Shown: one piece after another, positions 56,702 to 64,000 of the stretch
How positions within the stretch are numbered: position 1 is the first letter of the stretch
Layout: every line of letters begins with the position of its first letter
Source: CAYZJD01 sp964483455
GTDB lineage: Bacteria; Acidobacteriota; Terriglobia; Bryobacterales; Bryobacteraceae
Length of the DNA stretch: 64,000 nucleotides
Reading direction: 5' to 3'
NCBI GenBank assembly: GCA_964483455.1
Contig: CAZACK010000006.1
Coordinates: 24,794-88,793, forward strand
Program-made: the position numbers and the translations under genes
Notes under the pieces: generated by a model
Seen by the model: only the letters and a program-made list of their open reading frames with translations
Told to the model about the DNA's origin: nothing
Database searches by the model: none

Positions 56702-57889
56702 ATGCAGGCAGCAACAGAACTCACTGAGCGGATTTCCCGCATCAGCGTATCGGCAACCATGAAGGTCGCCTCGGCGGCAGAGGAACTGCGCCGCCGCGGC
56801 GAGGACGTGGTGGATTTCGGCGCCGGGGAGCCCGACTTCCCCACACCCGACAACATCAAGCGGGCCGCCGTCCGCGCCATCGAGGAGAATTTCACGAAGT
56901 ACACCGCCTCGGGCGGCACGCTGGAGTTGCGCGAGGCCATCTGCTTACGTCACCGCCAGGACTTCGGCACCAGCTACAAGCCGTCCGAGTGCGTCGTTTC
57001 CGCCGGCGGCAAGCACACCATCTTCAACCTCATGCAGGTGCTGATCGGCCACGGCGACGAGGTGGTCATTCCGAATCCCCATTGGGTGACTTACAAGGAC
57101 GTCGTCCATTACGCGGGCGGCAACGCGGTGTTCGTCGACACGGCCGAAGAGGACGGCTTCGCCATCACCGCTTCGATGATCGAGGGCGCCCTGACACCGA
57201 AGACGCGGATGGTGGTCATCAATTCGCCGTCGAACCCGAGCGGCGCGGTGGTACACGATGACGAGTTCGAGCGGATCTACGCACTGACGTCGAAGCGCGG
57301 GATTTGGCTGATGACGGACGAGTGCTACTGCCATTTCCTGTACGACAGCGAGCCATTCTCGGCAGCCGCGTTGCCCGGGGCCGCGAGTTCGGTGATCGTG
57401 GCCGGTTCGCTGTCGAAGACCTACGCGATGACGGGCTGGCGGATCGGCTTCGCCCTGGCCCCGGCGCCGGTGGCAGCCGCGGTGGTCAAGCTGCAAAGCC
57501 AGTCCACTTCGAATCCAAACTCGGTCGCGCAGAAGGCGGGCGTCGAAGCCCTGCTGGGGCCTCAGGACTCGGTGCACGCGATGCTGGCCGAGTATCGCCG
57601 CCGGCGCGATTTCATCGTGGAAGGCCTGCGCCTGATTCCCGGGGTGCGCTGCACCGAGCCGAGGGGGGCCTTCTACGCGTACCCCAATGTCAGCGTGGCA
57701 TTCGGGAGGAACGGCATCCGCAACACGCTGGATTTTGCCGAACAGTTGCTCGACAGGGCCCGCGTGGCCGTGGTGCCCGGCGAGGCTTTCGGGACCGAGC
57801 AGCACGTCCGCATCTCGTACGCGACGTCGATGCAGGAGCTGAAACGCGGGCTGGGCCGGATCCACAAGTTCCTGACCGACCTCGGATGA
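56702..57889 (+). CDS. Class I PLP aminotransferase (aspartate aminotransferase type)
   Basis: A 395-residue fold-type I aminotransferase. The PLP lysine is in AGSLSKTYAMTGWRIGFAL. VVINSPSNPSGAVVHDDE carries the Asn-Pro motif, LMTDECYCHFLYD the Asp that binds the pyridine nitrogen, and VRISYATSMQELKRG the C-terminal Arg that binds the substrate carboxylate. It matches class I-gamma aspartate/prephenate aminotransferases. The substrate is most likely aspartate, but aromatic amino acids are possible. The isomerase gene starts in its stop (ATGA). Confidence 0.92.
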   Translation: MQAATELTERISRISVSATMKVASAAEELRRRGEDVVDFGAGEPDFPTPDNIKRAAVRAIEENFTKYTASGGTLELREAICLRHRQDFGTSYKPSECVVSAGGKHTIFNLMQVLIGHGDEVVIPNPHWVTYKDVVHYAGGNAVFVDTAEEDGFAITASMIEGALTPKTRMVVINSPSNPSGAVVHDDEFERIYALTSKRGIWLMTDECYCHFLYDSEPFSAAALPGAASSVIVAGSLSKTYAMTGWRIGFALAPAPVAAAVVKLQSQSTSNPNSVAQKAGVEALLGPQDSVHAMLAEYRRRRDFIVEGLRLIPGVRCTEPRGAFYAYPNVSVAFGRNGIRNTLDFAEQLLDRARVAVVPGEAFGTEQHVRISYATSMQELKRGLGRIHKFLTDLG

Positions 57890-58698
57890 GCGCCAGACCG
57901 TTCCGGCTTGTTCCGTACTTCCGGGAGATGATCTGGGGAGTGACGGATCTCGGGCCGTGGTTCCGGCCGCCGAGCAAGAAGATCGGCGAAGTCTGGTTTC
58001 TTCACTCGAACGGAGACCCGCTCCCCATCCTGGTCAAGTTCATTTTCACAGCGGACCGCCTTTCGATCCAGGTTCATCCCGACGACTCCTACGCGCAGGC
58101 TCACGACGGCATTCCGGGAAAAGTGGAGATGTGGCATATCCTGCGCGCGGAGCCCGGTGCGCAGCTTGCCCTCGGCCTGAAAGAGGCCGTCTCGCGGGAA
58201 CGGCTGCGGGAAGCGGCGCTAAGCGGCGAAATCGAGCGGCTGGTCCGCTGGTTCCCCGCCGCCGCCGGCGAGACCTACTTCATTCCGCCCGGCACCATTC
58301 ATGCGCTCGGCCCCGGGATCGTCCTCTGCGAGATCCAGGAGAACTCCGACAATACCTACCGGATTTACGACTACGGCCGCCCGCGGCCGCTGCACCTGGA
58401 CAGGGGGCTGGACGTGGCGCACCTCGGCCCGCACCCGGGCAGGTCGGCCCCGCAGGGCAACCGGCTGGCCTCCTGCGACTACTTCGTCGTCGAACGGCTG
58501 GAGCTCGGACCACCGATGAAGTACGCCGCGGTCGCCGAGGCCTTCCACCAGTTGGTCATCCTGGAAGGCTGCGGATCGATCGGCCCGGAGCGGTTCTCGC
58601 CAGGCGAAGTCTGGATGGCGCCGCGGGGCTGCGAGCCGTTTGTCATCCAGGCCGATGAACGAGCGATCCTCCTCCGAACCTGGCCGCCCGTTCGCTGA
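57886..58698 (+). CDS. Class I mannose-6-phosphate isomerase-like protein
   Basis: A 270-residue cupin-fold protein. SIQVHPDDSYAQAHDG and GKVEMWHILRAEPG carry the Gln/His and Glu zinc ligands, and YFIPPGTIHALGPGIVLCE the last His. NTYRIYDYGRPRPLHLDRGL is typical of ManA-type isomerases. It is shorter than E. coli ManA, like the compact Bacillus-type enzymes. It would convert mannose-6-phosphate to fructose-6-phosphate for GDP-mannose supply. It overlaps the aminotransferase gene by 4 bp; the following 122 bp to 58820 carry no recognised element. Confidence 0.9.
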   Translation: MSARPFRLVPYFREMIWGVTDLGPWFRPPSKKIGEVWFLHSNGDPLPILVKFIFTADRLSIQVHPDDSYAQAHDGIPGKVEMWHILRAEPGAQLALGLKEAVSRERLREAALSGEIERLVRWFPAAAGETYFIPPGTIHALGPGIVLCEIQENSDNTYRIYDYGRPRPLHLDRGLDVAHLGPHPGRSAPQGNRLASCDYFVVERLELGPPMKYAAVAEAFHQLVILEGCGSIGPERFSPGEVWMAPRGCEPFVIQADERAILLRTWPPVR

Positions 58699-58820
58699 CC
58701 GCGGAGTCGCTGGGCAAGGCAGAGGGTCCTCGGGGCAGACCCGATCGGCGCCTCCGGTTCCTCTTGTGGCGGCACGTAAGTCAGAGGTGGGGGATGAGGG
58801 TGGGCGACGGTCGCTCGTCC

Positions 58821-60260
58821 TCACTGCGCGTACCGCTTCCTGAACTCCTCCGCCGCCTTCTTCCGCGCCGCGCGCTCCTCCGGCGTCATCTTGCCGAGGA
58901 ACCACCGGTGGGTGGCCGAGTTGAGGACCTGTTCCAGTTCTGTCTCCACCTTGTGTGCCGCAGCGACCTTGGCGGTGTCGCCGGAAGCAGTCGCCTTGTG
59001 AAGCACCTCACGCAGTTGCGGCACGAATTCCATGTAGAAGCGATGAGCCACCTCGAAGTTGCCATGCCACTGCGTGTAGTCCGGCCCCATCATCGCCGCG
59101 CCATGTCTCGCGCGCCGGCCTTCGTGATGCCAGAGGAAGTAGTAGGTGAACTCGAGTTCATCGTCGAAGTCCACGTCGTTGGTGATGAGGCCGGCGGCCC
59201 GAGTCATCTGGTAGAGGCGCGTGGCCGGGCGGCCGAACTTGTCGTTGTACAGGTTGACCATGTTGTCGAACTGCGTGTACCAGTTCTCGACCCAATATGC
59301 GGCATGGCAGGAGCCGCAGACCTTCTTCATGTCCGCCCGCCGGCCGGCCCATGGTTTCACCTGCTTGCCCGATGCAAGCGCCGCCGCGTCGACCTTCTCG
59401 GAGATCGGCGGGCGTAGCGTCCAGGAAATGCGCGCCCCGACGTCGTGCGTCAACGGCAGCTCCTTGGTGGCGCTCATGTGGCAGGTGGTGCAGGTCGGAC
59501 CTTGCTCGAAATCGCGGCCCGGAACCCACTCCTTCTTCTCCATGAGCGGCTCGTAGCGGGTGCGGTAGGCGGCGAAGGCGATGCCGTGCTTGGATTCGTT
59601 GTAGACCTCGATTTGCGGATGGTCCGGACCCATATGGCACCGCCCGCAGTTCTCCGGCATCCGGGCCTGCGCCCGGCTGAAGTTGTGCCGGATGTGACAC
59701 GCCGAGCAGGAGCCTTTCGAGCCGTCGGGGTTCAAACGTCCCATGCCGGTGTTGGGCCACGTGGCCGGATCGAGCTTGCCATCGGCCAGCACTTTCACCT
59801 CGGCCCCATGGCACTGCCAGCATCCGCTGACGGCGGCCGGGGATTTCGGCGTCATGTCGCCTTCCACCACTTCCGCTAGCACATTGTCCAGGCTGCCCAG
59901 AATCTTCGCCGCTTCCGAGTGGTGGCTCGCCTGGAATTCCCGCGCCTCCTGCTCGTGGCAAACGGAGCAGTCCTTCGGCGACACGATGGTGGCGATCGTG
60001 GCGCCGTAGTGCGCGAAAGCATCCTTGTCTTCCTTCTCCGCCTGGTGGCATTCCAGGCAGGCGATTCCCGACCCGGCGTGGGCGCTCCGCCGCCACTGCC
60101 CGACGATGCCGGGCGAGGTGTTCTGGTGGCAGGTGACGCACGGCTGGCTTTCTTTGCTGACGGTAATGGCGGGCTTGGAAGGAGCTGTCTTAGCCGGACG
60201 CGCCGGCCTCTGGGCGAGCAGGCAGGCGGGCAACAGGATAAGAAGGCAGTAATATCTCAT
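58821..60260 (-). CDS. Octaheme c-type cytochrome of the hydroxylamine oxidoreductase (HAO) type
   Basis: The start at 60260 is supported by GAGG upstream and a signal peptide (MRYYCLLILLPACLLAQ); 479 residues. Eight CxxCH motifs begin at residues 41, 68, 98, 147, 185, 205, 257 and 315; there is no CxxCK, unlike NrfA-like and tetrathionate-reductase octaheme proteins. After the last heme the HAO-type block WHHEGRRARHGAAMMGPDY and QWHG appears. Tyr395 in PDY is a candidate for the tyrosine that cross-links to the active-site heme in hydroxylamine-oxidising enzymes. It is periplasmic. Hydroxylamine or nitrite turnover is likely, with direction unknown. It is divergent from a NarL-type two-component system. 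Confidence 0.88.
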   Translation of the reverse strand: MRYYCLLILLPACLLAQRPARPAKTAPSKPAITVSKESQPCVTCHQNTSPGIVGQWRRSAHAGSGIACLECHQAEKEDKDAFAHYGATIATIVSPKDCSVCHEQEAREFQASHHSEAAKILGSLDNVLAEVVEGDMTPKSPAAVSGCWQCHGAEVKVLADGKLDPATWPNTGMGRLNPDGSKGSCSACHIRHNFSRAQARMPENCGRCHMGPDHPQIEVYNESKHGIAFAAYRTRYEPLMEKKEWVPGRDFEQGPTCTTCHMSATKELPLTHDVGARISWTLRPPISEKVDAAALASGKQVKPWAGRRADMKKVCGSCHAAYWVENWYTQFDNMVNLYNDKFGRPATRLYQMTRAAGLITNDVDFDDELEFTYYFLWHHEGRRARHGAAMMGPDYTQWHGNFEVAHRFYMEFVPQLREVLHKATASGDTAKVAAAHKVETELEQVLNSATHRWFLGKMTPEERAARKKAAEEFRKRYAQ

Positions 60261-60305
60261 GGATGACCTCGTGCCGCATGATATCAGCAACGATGCGGGC
60301 TGTCG

Positions 60306-60319
60306 GTGACCTCGGTCAC
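60306..60319. promoter_or_regulatory. Inverted repeat 1 between octaheme cytochrome and sensor kinase
   Basis: GTGACC-TC-GGTCAC has perfect 6-bp arms. It lies 46 bp upstream of the cytochrome start and 52 bp upstream of the kinase start, the right place for an operator acting on both. Confidence 0.5.
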
Positions 60320-60333
60320 GAGATCGGCGAATC

Positions 60334-60353
60334 ACCGAATCGCTGGATTCGGT
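60334..60353. promoter_or_regulatory. Inverted repeat 2 between octaheme cytochrome and sensor kinase
   Basis: ACCGAATC-GCTG-GATTCGGT has perfect 8-bp arms around 4 bp and lies 17 bp before the kinase ATG. The short distance means it could also block or structure the kinase message. Confidence 0.55.
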
Positions 60354-60370
60354 ATCCTTCTATTGGCTCC

Positions 60371-61717
60371 ATGGCGAAGCCCGTCACATCCCCGACCGGG
60401 CGCCTGCTGGTCGGCCTCGCGGTCACGCTGGCCGCTGTCGCGTTCTTCTCCTGGTATGCCATCCAGCAGATCGCCGGCCTGCGCGACCTTCAGACCCGCA
60501 CGGTCGACCGCAACCGAAGGGACTCGATCCAACTGCTGCGCATCCAAAACGACCTCCACCAGCTCGAGCTGGCCATGCGGGACATGCTCGACAATACCGA
60601 GCCCTACCCGCTGGAGGCATGGAAACCGCAGTTCACGCGAATCCGCCGGGACCTGGACGACGCCCTGCGGCTCGAAGCTCAGCTCGCGCCCGCCCTCCGC
60701 GAGCCCGAGCGCCAGCAGTACCTCGCTCGTTCGATGACCCTTTTCTGGACCTCGGTGGACCGGCTGTTTTCCCTCGCCGGTGAGGGGAAGACCGACGAGG
60801 CCCGCGCCCTGATTCGAACCACGCTCCAGGCCCAGCAGGCGGCGGTCACCACCACCGTTGCAAGGCTGCTTGTGCAAAACAGCGAAGCCGAGGAGCAAGC
60901 GGCAGTGCAGATTCAGGGCATCTACCGGCGGGTCGAGCGCAATACGTACTTCCTGCTGCTCGCCGTCTTGGTGGCCATTCTGCTGACCAGCTTGTATCTC
61001 ATCTATTCCAATCGCCGGATCTTCGAGCGTCTGGAGGCTCTTTCGGCTCAGCGCAGCGACTTGTCACGCAAACTCATCACCGTTCAAGAAGAAGTGCTCC
61101 ACTCGATGTCCCGCGAGCTGCACGACGAATTCGGCCAGATCCTGACCGCCATCGGCGCCCTGCTGCGCCGCGTCGAGACCAGGGGCTTACCGCCAGATTC
61201 GCCGTTCCGCGAGCAGCTCCACGAGGTTCAGGAAGTCGTGCAGGCGACGCTCGACAAGACCCGCAGCCTGTCGCAGGTCCTTCACCCGACCATCCTGGAC
61301 GACGGCGGCCTCGAGAAAGCCATCGACTGGTACCTGCCGGTCTTCCAACGGCAGACCGGGGTCAAGGTACGATATGAAAAGCACGGAACCGCGCCGGACA
61401 TTCACGACCGTGTCGGCATTCATGTGTACCGCGTGTTACAGGAAGCCTTGAACAACGTGGCTCGCCACTCCCGCTCGGCGGAGGCGCAGGTCCGCCTTCG
61501 GATGTCGCCGGAACGCCTCGATCTGGAAGTGCGGGACCAAGGAGTCGGCCTCCCGGCAGCCGGCGCGGCCCCAGGCCGCCGTGGCATCGGCATGATTGCC
61601 ATGCGCGAGCGGGCCGAGTTGCTCCAGGGCAGTATTGAATTCGCGAGGCCCGCCGAAGGCGGCACGCTGGTAAGACTGTCCGTTCCCTTGTCGGAGCTGG
61701 ATTCCAATGGCAACTGA
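60371..61717 (+). CDS. NarL-type (HisKA_3) sensor histidine kinase
   Basis: A 448-residue membrane kinase starting at 60371. TM helices at about 11-31 and 193-213 flank a periplasmic four-helix-like sensor domain (about 35-190) rich in Leu/Arg/Gln heptads. The phospho-acceptor is His251 in SRELHDEFGQILTAIG, the HisKA_3 type. The ATPase follows, with RVLQEALNNVARHSRSAEAQV (N box), VRDQGVGLP (G1) and RRGIGMIAMRERAELLQG (G2). It should phosphorylate the response regulator whose gene overlaps its end by 11 bp. The sensed signal is unknown; the divergent octaheme gene suggests a nitrogen compound. Confidence 0.93.
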   Translation: MAKPVTSPTGRLLVGLAVTLAAVAFFSWYAIQQIAGLRDLQTRTVDRNRRDSIQLLRIQNDLHQLELAMRDMLDNTEPYPLEAWKPQFTRIRRDLDDALRLEAQLAPALREPERQQYLARSMTLFWTSVDRLFSLAGEGKTDEARALIRTTLQAQQAAVTTTVARLLVQNSEAEEQAAVQIQGIYRRVERNTYFLLLAVLVAILLTSLYLIYSNRRIFERLEALSAQRSDLSRKLITVQEEVLHSMSRELHDEFGQILTAIGALLRRVETRGLPPDSPFREQLHEVQEVVQATLDKTRSLSQVLHPTILDDGGLEKAIDWYLPVFQRQTGVKVRYEKHGTAPDIHDRVGIHVYRVLQEALNNVARHSRSAEAQVRLRMSPERLDLEVRDQGVGLPAAGAAPGRRGIGMIAMRERAELLQGSIEFARPAEGGTLVRLSVPLSELDSNGN

Positions 61718-62336
61718 GATTACGGTTCTTCTCGTCGACGACCACAGCCTGGTTCGCAAGGGATTTCGCCGGATGCTGGAGGACGACCCGGAGCTCAAAG
61801 TGGTCGGGGAAGCCGGCAGTGGCGTAGAAGCAATCCATCTCGCTCGCGAGCTCAAACCGCGGGTCATCGTGATGGATTTCGCCATGCCGGGGTTGAACGG
61901 CGTGCAGGCGACCATGGAGATCCTGAAGCACCTGCCGGAAACCGCGGTCCTGATTCTCAGCATGTACTCCGAGGACAACTATGTGCGGAACGCGCTGGAC
62001 GTCGGCGCCCGCGGCTACCTGCTCAAGAACGCCATGGACATCGAGCTGGCCGCCGCCATTAAGGAAGTAGCCGCCGGCAAGCAGGTGGTCGGACCCGGGC
62101 TGCTCACTTCGGCGCCGCCGCCGGCGGACAATTACGAGCGGCTGACGCCGCGCGAGAAGCAGATCCTGCAACTGATCGCCCAGGGAAACTCCAACAAGCA
62201 GATTGCCTCCTTGCTGGGGCTGAGCGTCAACACCGTCTCGGTGCACCGCGCCAACCTCATGGAGGCCCTCGGCATCCATCGCACCCCGGAGCTCATCCTC
62301 TACGCCGTCCGGAGAGGCCTGGTTAGCCTTCCGTGA
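61707..62336 (+). CDS. NarL/LuxR-family response regulator
   Basis: A 209-residue regulator. The receiver domain (1-120) has acidic Asp11/Asp12, phospho-acceptor Asp57 (VIVMDFAMPG), the Ser in LILSMYSEDN and Lys in YLLKNAMD. The LuxR-type helix-turn-helix (about 145-205) starts LTPREKQILQLIAQGNSNKQ and SVNTVSVHRANLMEALG. It overlaps the kinase gene by 11 bp and the CRTAC1 gene starts in its stop (GTGA), so all three are one operon. Likely targets are its own operon and the divergent cytochrome gene, given the inverted repeats between them. Confidence 0.95.
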   Translation: MATEITVLLVDDHSLVRKGFRRMLEDDPELKVVGEAGSGVEAIHLARELKPRVIVMDFAMPGLNGVQATMEILKHLPETAVLILSMYSEDNYVRNALDVGARGYLLKNAMDIELAAAIKEVAAGKQVVGPGLLTSAPPPADNYERLTPREKQILQLIAQGNSNKQIASLLGLSVNTVSVHRANLMEALGIHRTPELILYAVRRGLVSLP

Positions 62337-64000
62337 CCCGCCGGGAGTTCCTTTTCGGTTCCGCCGCGCTGCTCCAGCAGCCGCCCGATCACGGTTTCCG
62401 TCTGGTGGACATCACCGAGGCCGCCGGCATCCGCTTCCAGCACAATAGCGGCGCGTTCGGCGGCAAGTATCTTCCGGAGACGATGGGCTCGGGCTGCGCT
62501 TTCTTCGACTACGATAGCGACGGCTGGCAGGACATCTTGCTCGTCAACGGCATGGATTGGCCCGGGCATAAGCGGCGGCGCACCACCATGCGTCTCTACC
62601 GCAACAACCGCAACGGTACGTTCACCGACGTCACGCGCCAGGCCGGCCTCGATGTCGAGATGTACGGCATGGGCGTAGCCGCCGGTGATTTCAACAACGA
62701 CGGCTTTCCCGATCTGTTCATCTCCTGCGTCGGCCAGAGCCGACTGTTCCAGAACACCGGGAAAGGAACGTTTGTCGAGGTGACTCGCCGCGCAGGACTG
62801 GAAGGGCGCGAGGGTTTCAGCAGTTCCGCGCTGTGGTTCGACTACGACCGCGACGGCTTCCTCGACCTGTTCGTCTGCAACTACGTCAAGTGGTCGCCGC
62901 AGCAGGATGTCTTTTGCAGCCTGGACGGGAATCGCAAGTCCTACTGCACGCCGGAAGCCTACCGCGGCGCCACCTGCTGGCTGTTCCGAAACCGCGGCGA
63001 CGGGACCTTCGAGGACGTCACCGCCAAGAGCGGCATCTTCGACTCCAGCTCCAAGTCGCTCGGCGTGGCGCTGCTCGACCATGACCTCGACGGCTGGCCG
63101 GACCTGTTCGTCGCCAACGATACGCAGCCGAACAAGCTTTACCTCAATCAGCGGGACGGGTCCTTCGAGGATGTCGGCATGCGAGCCGGGGTGGCCTTCA
63201 GCGAGGACGGCAAGGCCCGGGCGGGAATGGGCGCCGATACCGGCGATTACGACAACTCCGGCTTGCCGAGCGTCGCGGTAACCAATTTCGACAACGAGAT
63301 GGTCGGCCTGTACAGGGCGGCCAAAAACGGGCTGTACGTGGACCAGGCCCCCCGGTCCACGATCGGCTCAGCAACGCGGCGCAGCCTCGGCTTCGGGATC
63401 TTCTTTTTCGACGCCGACCTCGACGGTCTCCTCGACCTGCTCGTGGTCAACGGGCACATCGACGACACGGTCCGCAACATCCGCCGCGATGTCGGTTACT
63501 TCCAGCCGCCGCACCTGTTCCTCAACCAGGGCCGCGAGGGGTTCCGCGATGTCGCCGCCGCCGTTGGCCGGGAATTCGCGGAACCGAAAGTCGCCCGCGG
63601 CGCCGCCTACGGTGACTTCGACCACGACGGCGACCTCGACGTTCTGATCACCACCAACAACGGCCCCGCCTACCTCTACCGCAATGATGTGTCGAACGGC
63701 AACCACAGCATCCGCTTCCGGCTGATCGGCACAAAGTCCAACCGCGACGCCATCGGCGCCACCGTCCGGATCTATTACGAAAGCGGCACCAGTTCGCGTA
63801 CGGTCAAGAGCGGTTCCAGTTATCTTTCCCAGTCCGAATTGCCCGTCACGTTCGGTCTCGGCCGCCGCGACCACATCGAGCGGGCCGTCATCCAGTGGCC
63901 GAGCGGGCGCACGGAAGAGTACAAGCACCTCGCGGCGGGCCGCCAGTACATCTGCACCGAAGCCAAAGGCATCACTGCGAGCGCGATCAAGCTTCGCTAG
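62333..64000 (+). CDS. CRTAC1-family protein (VCBS/FG-GAP repeats plus ASPIC/UnbV domain), Tat-exported
   Basis: A 555-residue protein with GTG start and Tat-like N-terminus (MTRREFLFGSAALLQQ). VCBS/FG-GAP repeats with calcium-type DxDxDG loops run from about residue 45 (FFDYDSDGWQDILLVNG, DFNNDGFPDLFISCVG, DYDRDGFLDLFVCNY, DHDLDGWPDLFVAND). The C-terminal 90 residues are the ASPIC/UnbV domain (RFRLIGTKSNRDAIGATVRI, VTFGLGRRDHIERAVIQWPS). The family is common and exported in Acidobacteria and Planctomycetes, and its function is unknown. It lies in the two-component operon by a 4-bp overlap. The stop codon is the last three bases of the window. Confidence 0.9.
   Translation: MTRREFLFGSAALLQQPPDHGFRLVDITEAAGIRFQHNSGAFGGKYLPETMGSGCAFFDYDSDGWQDILLVNGMDWPGHKRRRTTMRLYRNNRNGTFTDVTRQAGLDVEMYGMGVAAGDFNNDGFPDLFISCVGQSRLFQNTGKGTFVEVTRRAGLEGREGFSSSALWFDYDRDGFLDLFVCNYVKWSPQQDVFCSLDGNRKSYCTPEAYRGATCWLFRNRGDGTFEDVTAKSGIFDSSSKSLGVALLDHDLDGWPDLFVANDTQPNKLYLNQRDGSFEDVGMRAGVAFSEDGKARAGMGADTGDYDNSGLPSVAVTNFDNEMVGLYRAAKNGLYVDQAPRSTIGSATRRSLGFGIFFFDADLDGLLDLLVVNGHIDDTVRNIRRDVGYFQPPHLFLNQGREGFRDVAAAVGREFAEPKVARGAAYGDFDHDGDLDVLITTNNGPAYLYRNDVSNGNHSIRFRLIGTKSNRDAIGATVRIYYESGTSSRTVKSGSSYLSQSELPVTFGLGRRDHIERAVIQWPSGRTEEYKHLAAGRQYICTEAKGITASAIKLR

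Overview
The window reads as a chromosomal segment of a high-GC, Gram-negative (diderm) bacterium, most likely an acidobacterium of the Bryobacterales/Solibacter type. The evidence is gene content: a VWFA-related protein of the acidobacterial type, a very large Oar-like TonB-dependent receptor with an N-terminal carboxypeptidase-regulatory domain, a winged-helix/TM/PD40-propeller regulator, a CRTAC1 (VCBS/ASPIC) protein, secreted S55-type and propeller proteins, and lipid A genes. No plasmid, phage or IS gene, rRNA, tRNA or CRISPR array was recognised. The lineage is an inference from these families, not a measured placement.

Layout. 1-4.7 kb: end of an S1-domain protein, then an ECF sigma factor, zinc-finger anti-sigma with HEAT-like repeats, a DUF4097-like exported protein and a double-PDZ protein, one envelope-stress-like operon. 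4.8-10.4 kb (minus): stand-alone winged-helix protein, exported propeller protein, S55-like peptidase, hrcA. 10.5-13.8 kb: VWFA protein, membrane protein, small beta-barrel. 13.9-17.8 kb: two tandem sulfatases and the relic of a third. 18.1-20.3 kb: winged-helix/propeller regulator with a textbook promoter. 20.4-26.4 kb: DUF72, DUF1638, radical SAM/B12-type protein, URO-D-type methyltransferase and a RACo-like corrinoid activator. 26.5-34.4 kb (minus): TPR protein, Oar-like receptor with two matching operator-like palindromes upstream, YncE/phosphoesterase protein. 34.5-38.9 kb: NIPSNAP protein, rseP, dxr, hydroxyisobutyrate-dehydrogenase-type enzyme. 39.2-40.1 kb: island of very small genes (HicB-like, two overlapping unknowns, one split). 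40.1-42.4 kb: D-2-hydroxyacid dehydrogenase and a Cys/Met-metabolism PLP enzyme. 42.6-46.7 kb (minus): fabZ-lpxA-lpxI-Gfo/Idh-TonB-like protein. 46.7-51.7 kb: M20 peptidase, a small membrane protein, a TPR-SNF2 helicase and its tightly linked cysteine-rich partner. 51.7-56.1 kb: D-xylonate-type dehydratase opposite a Tat-exported oxidoreductase and TIM-barrel protein. 56.2-58.7 kb: coaD, aminotransferase, mannose-6-phosphate isomerase type. 58.8-64 kb: an octaheme HAO-like cytochrome c divergent from a NarL-type two-component system followed by a CRTAC1 protein.

The points most worth a second look are the octaheme cytochrome/two-component pair with two inverted repeats between them; the TPR-SNF2 helicase with its 13-cysteine partner; the sulfatase array, in which one copy has glycine at the formylglycine position and a third copy survives only as a 3' fragment; the corrinoid methyl-transfer genes with no corrinoid carrier protein; the TTCCG-N5-CGGAA palindrome pair upstream of the Oar receptor; and three families of intergenic hairpin repeats.
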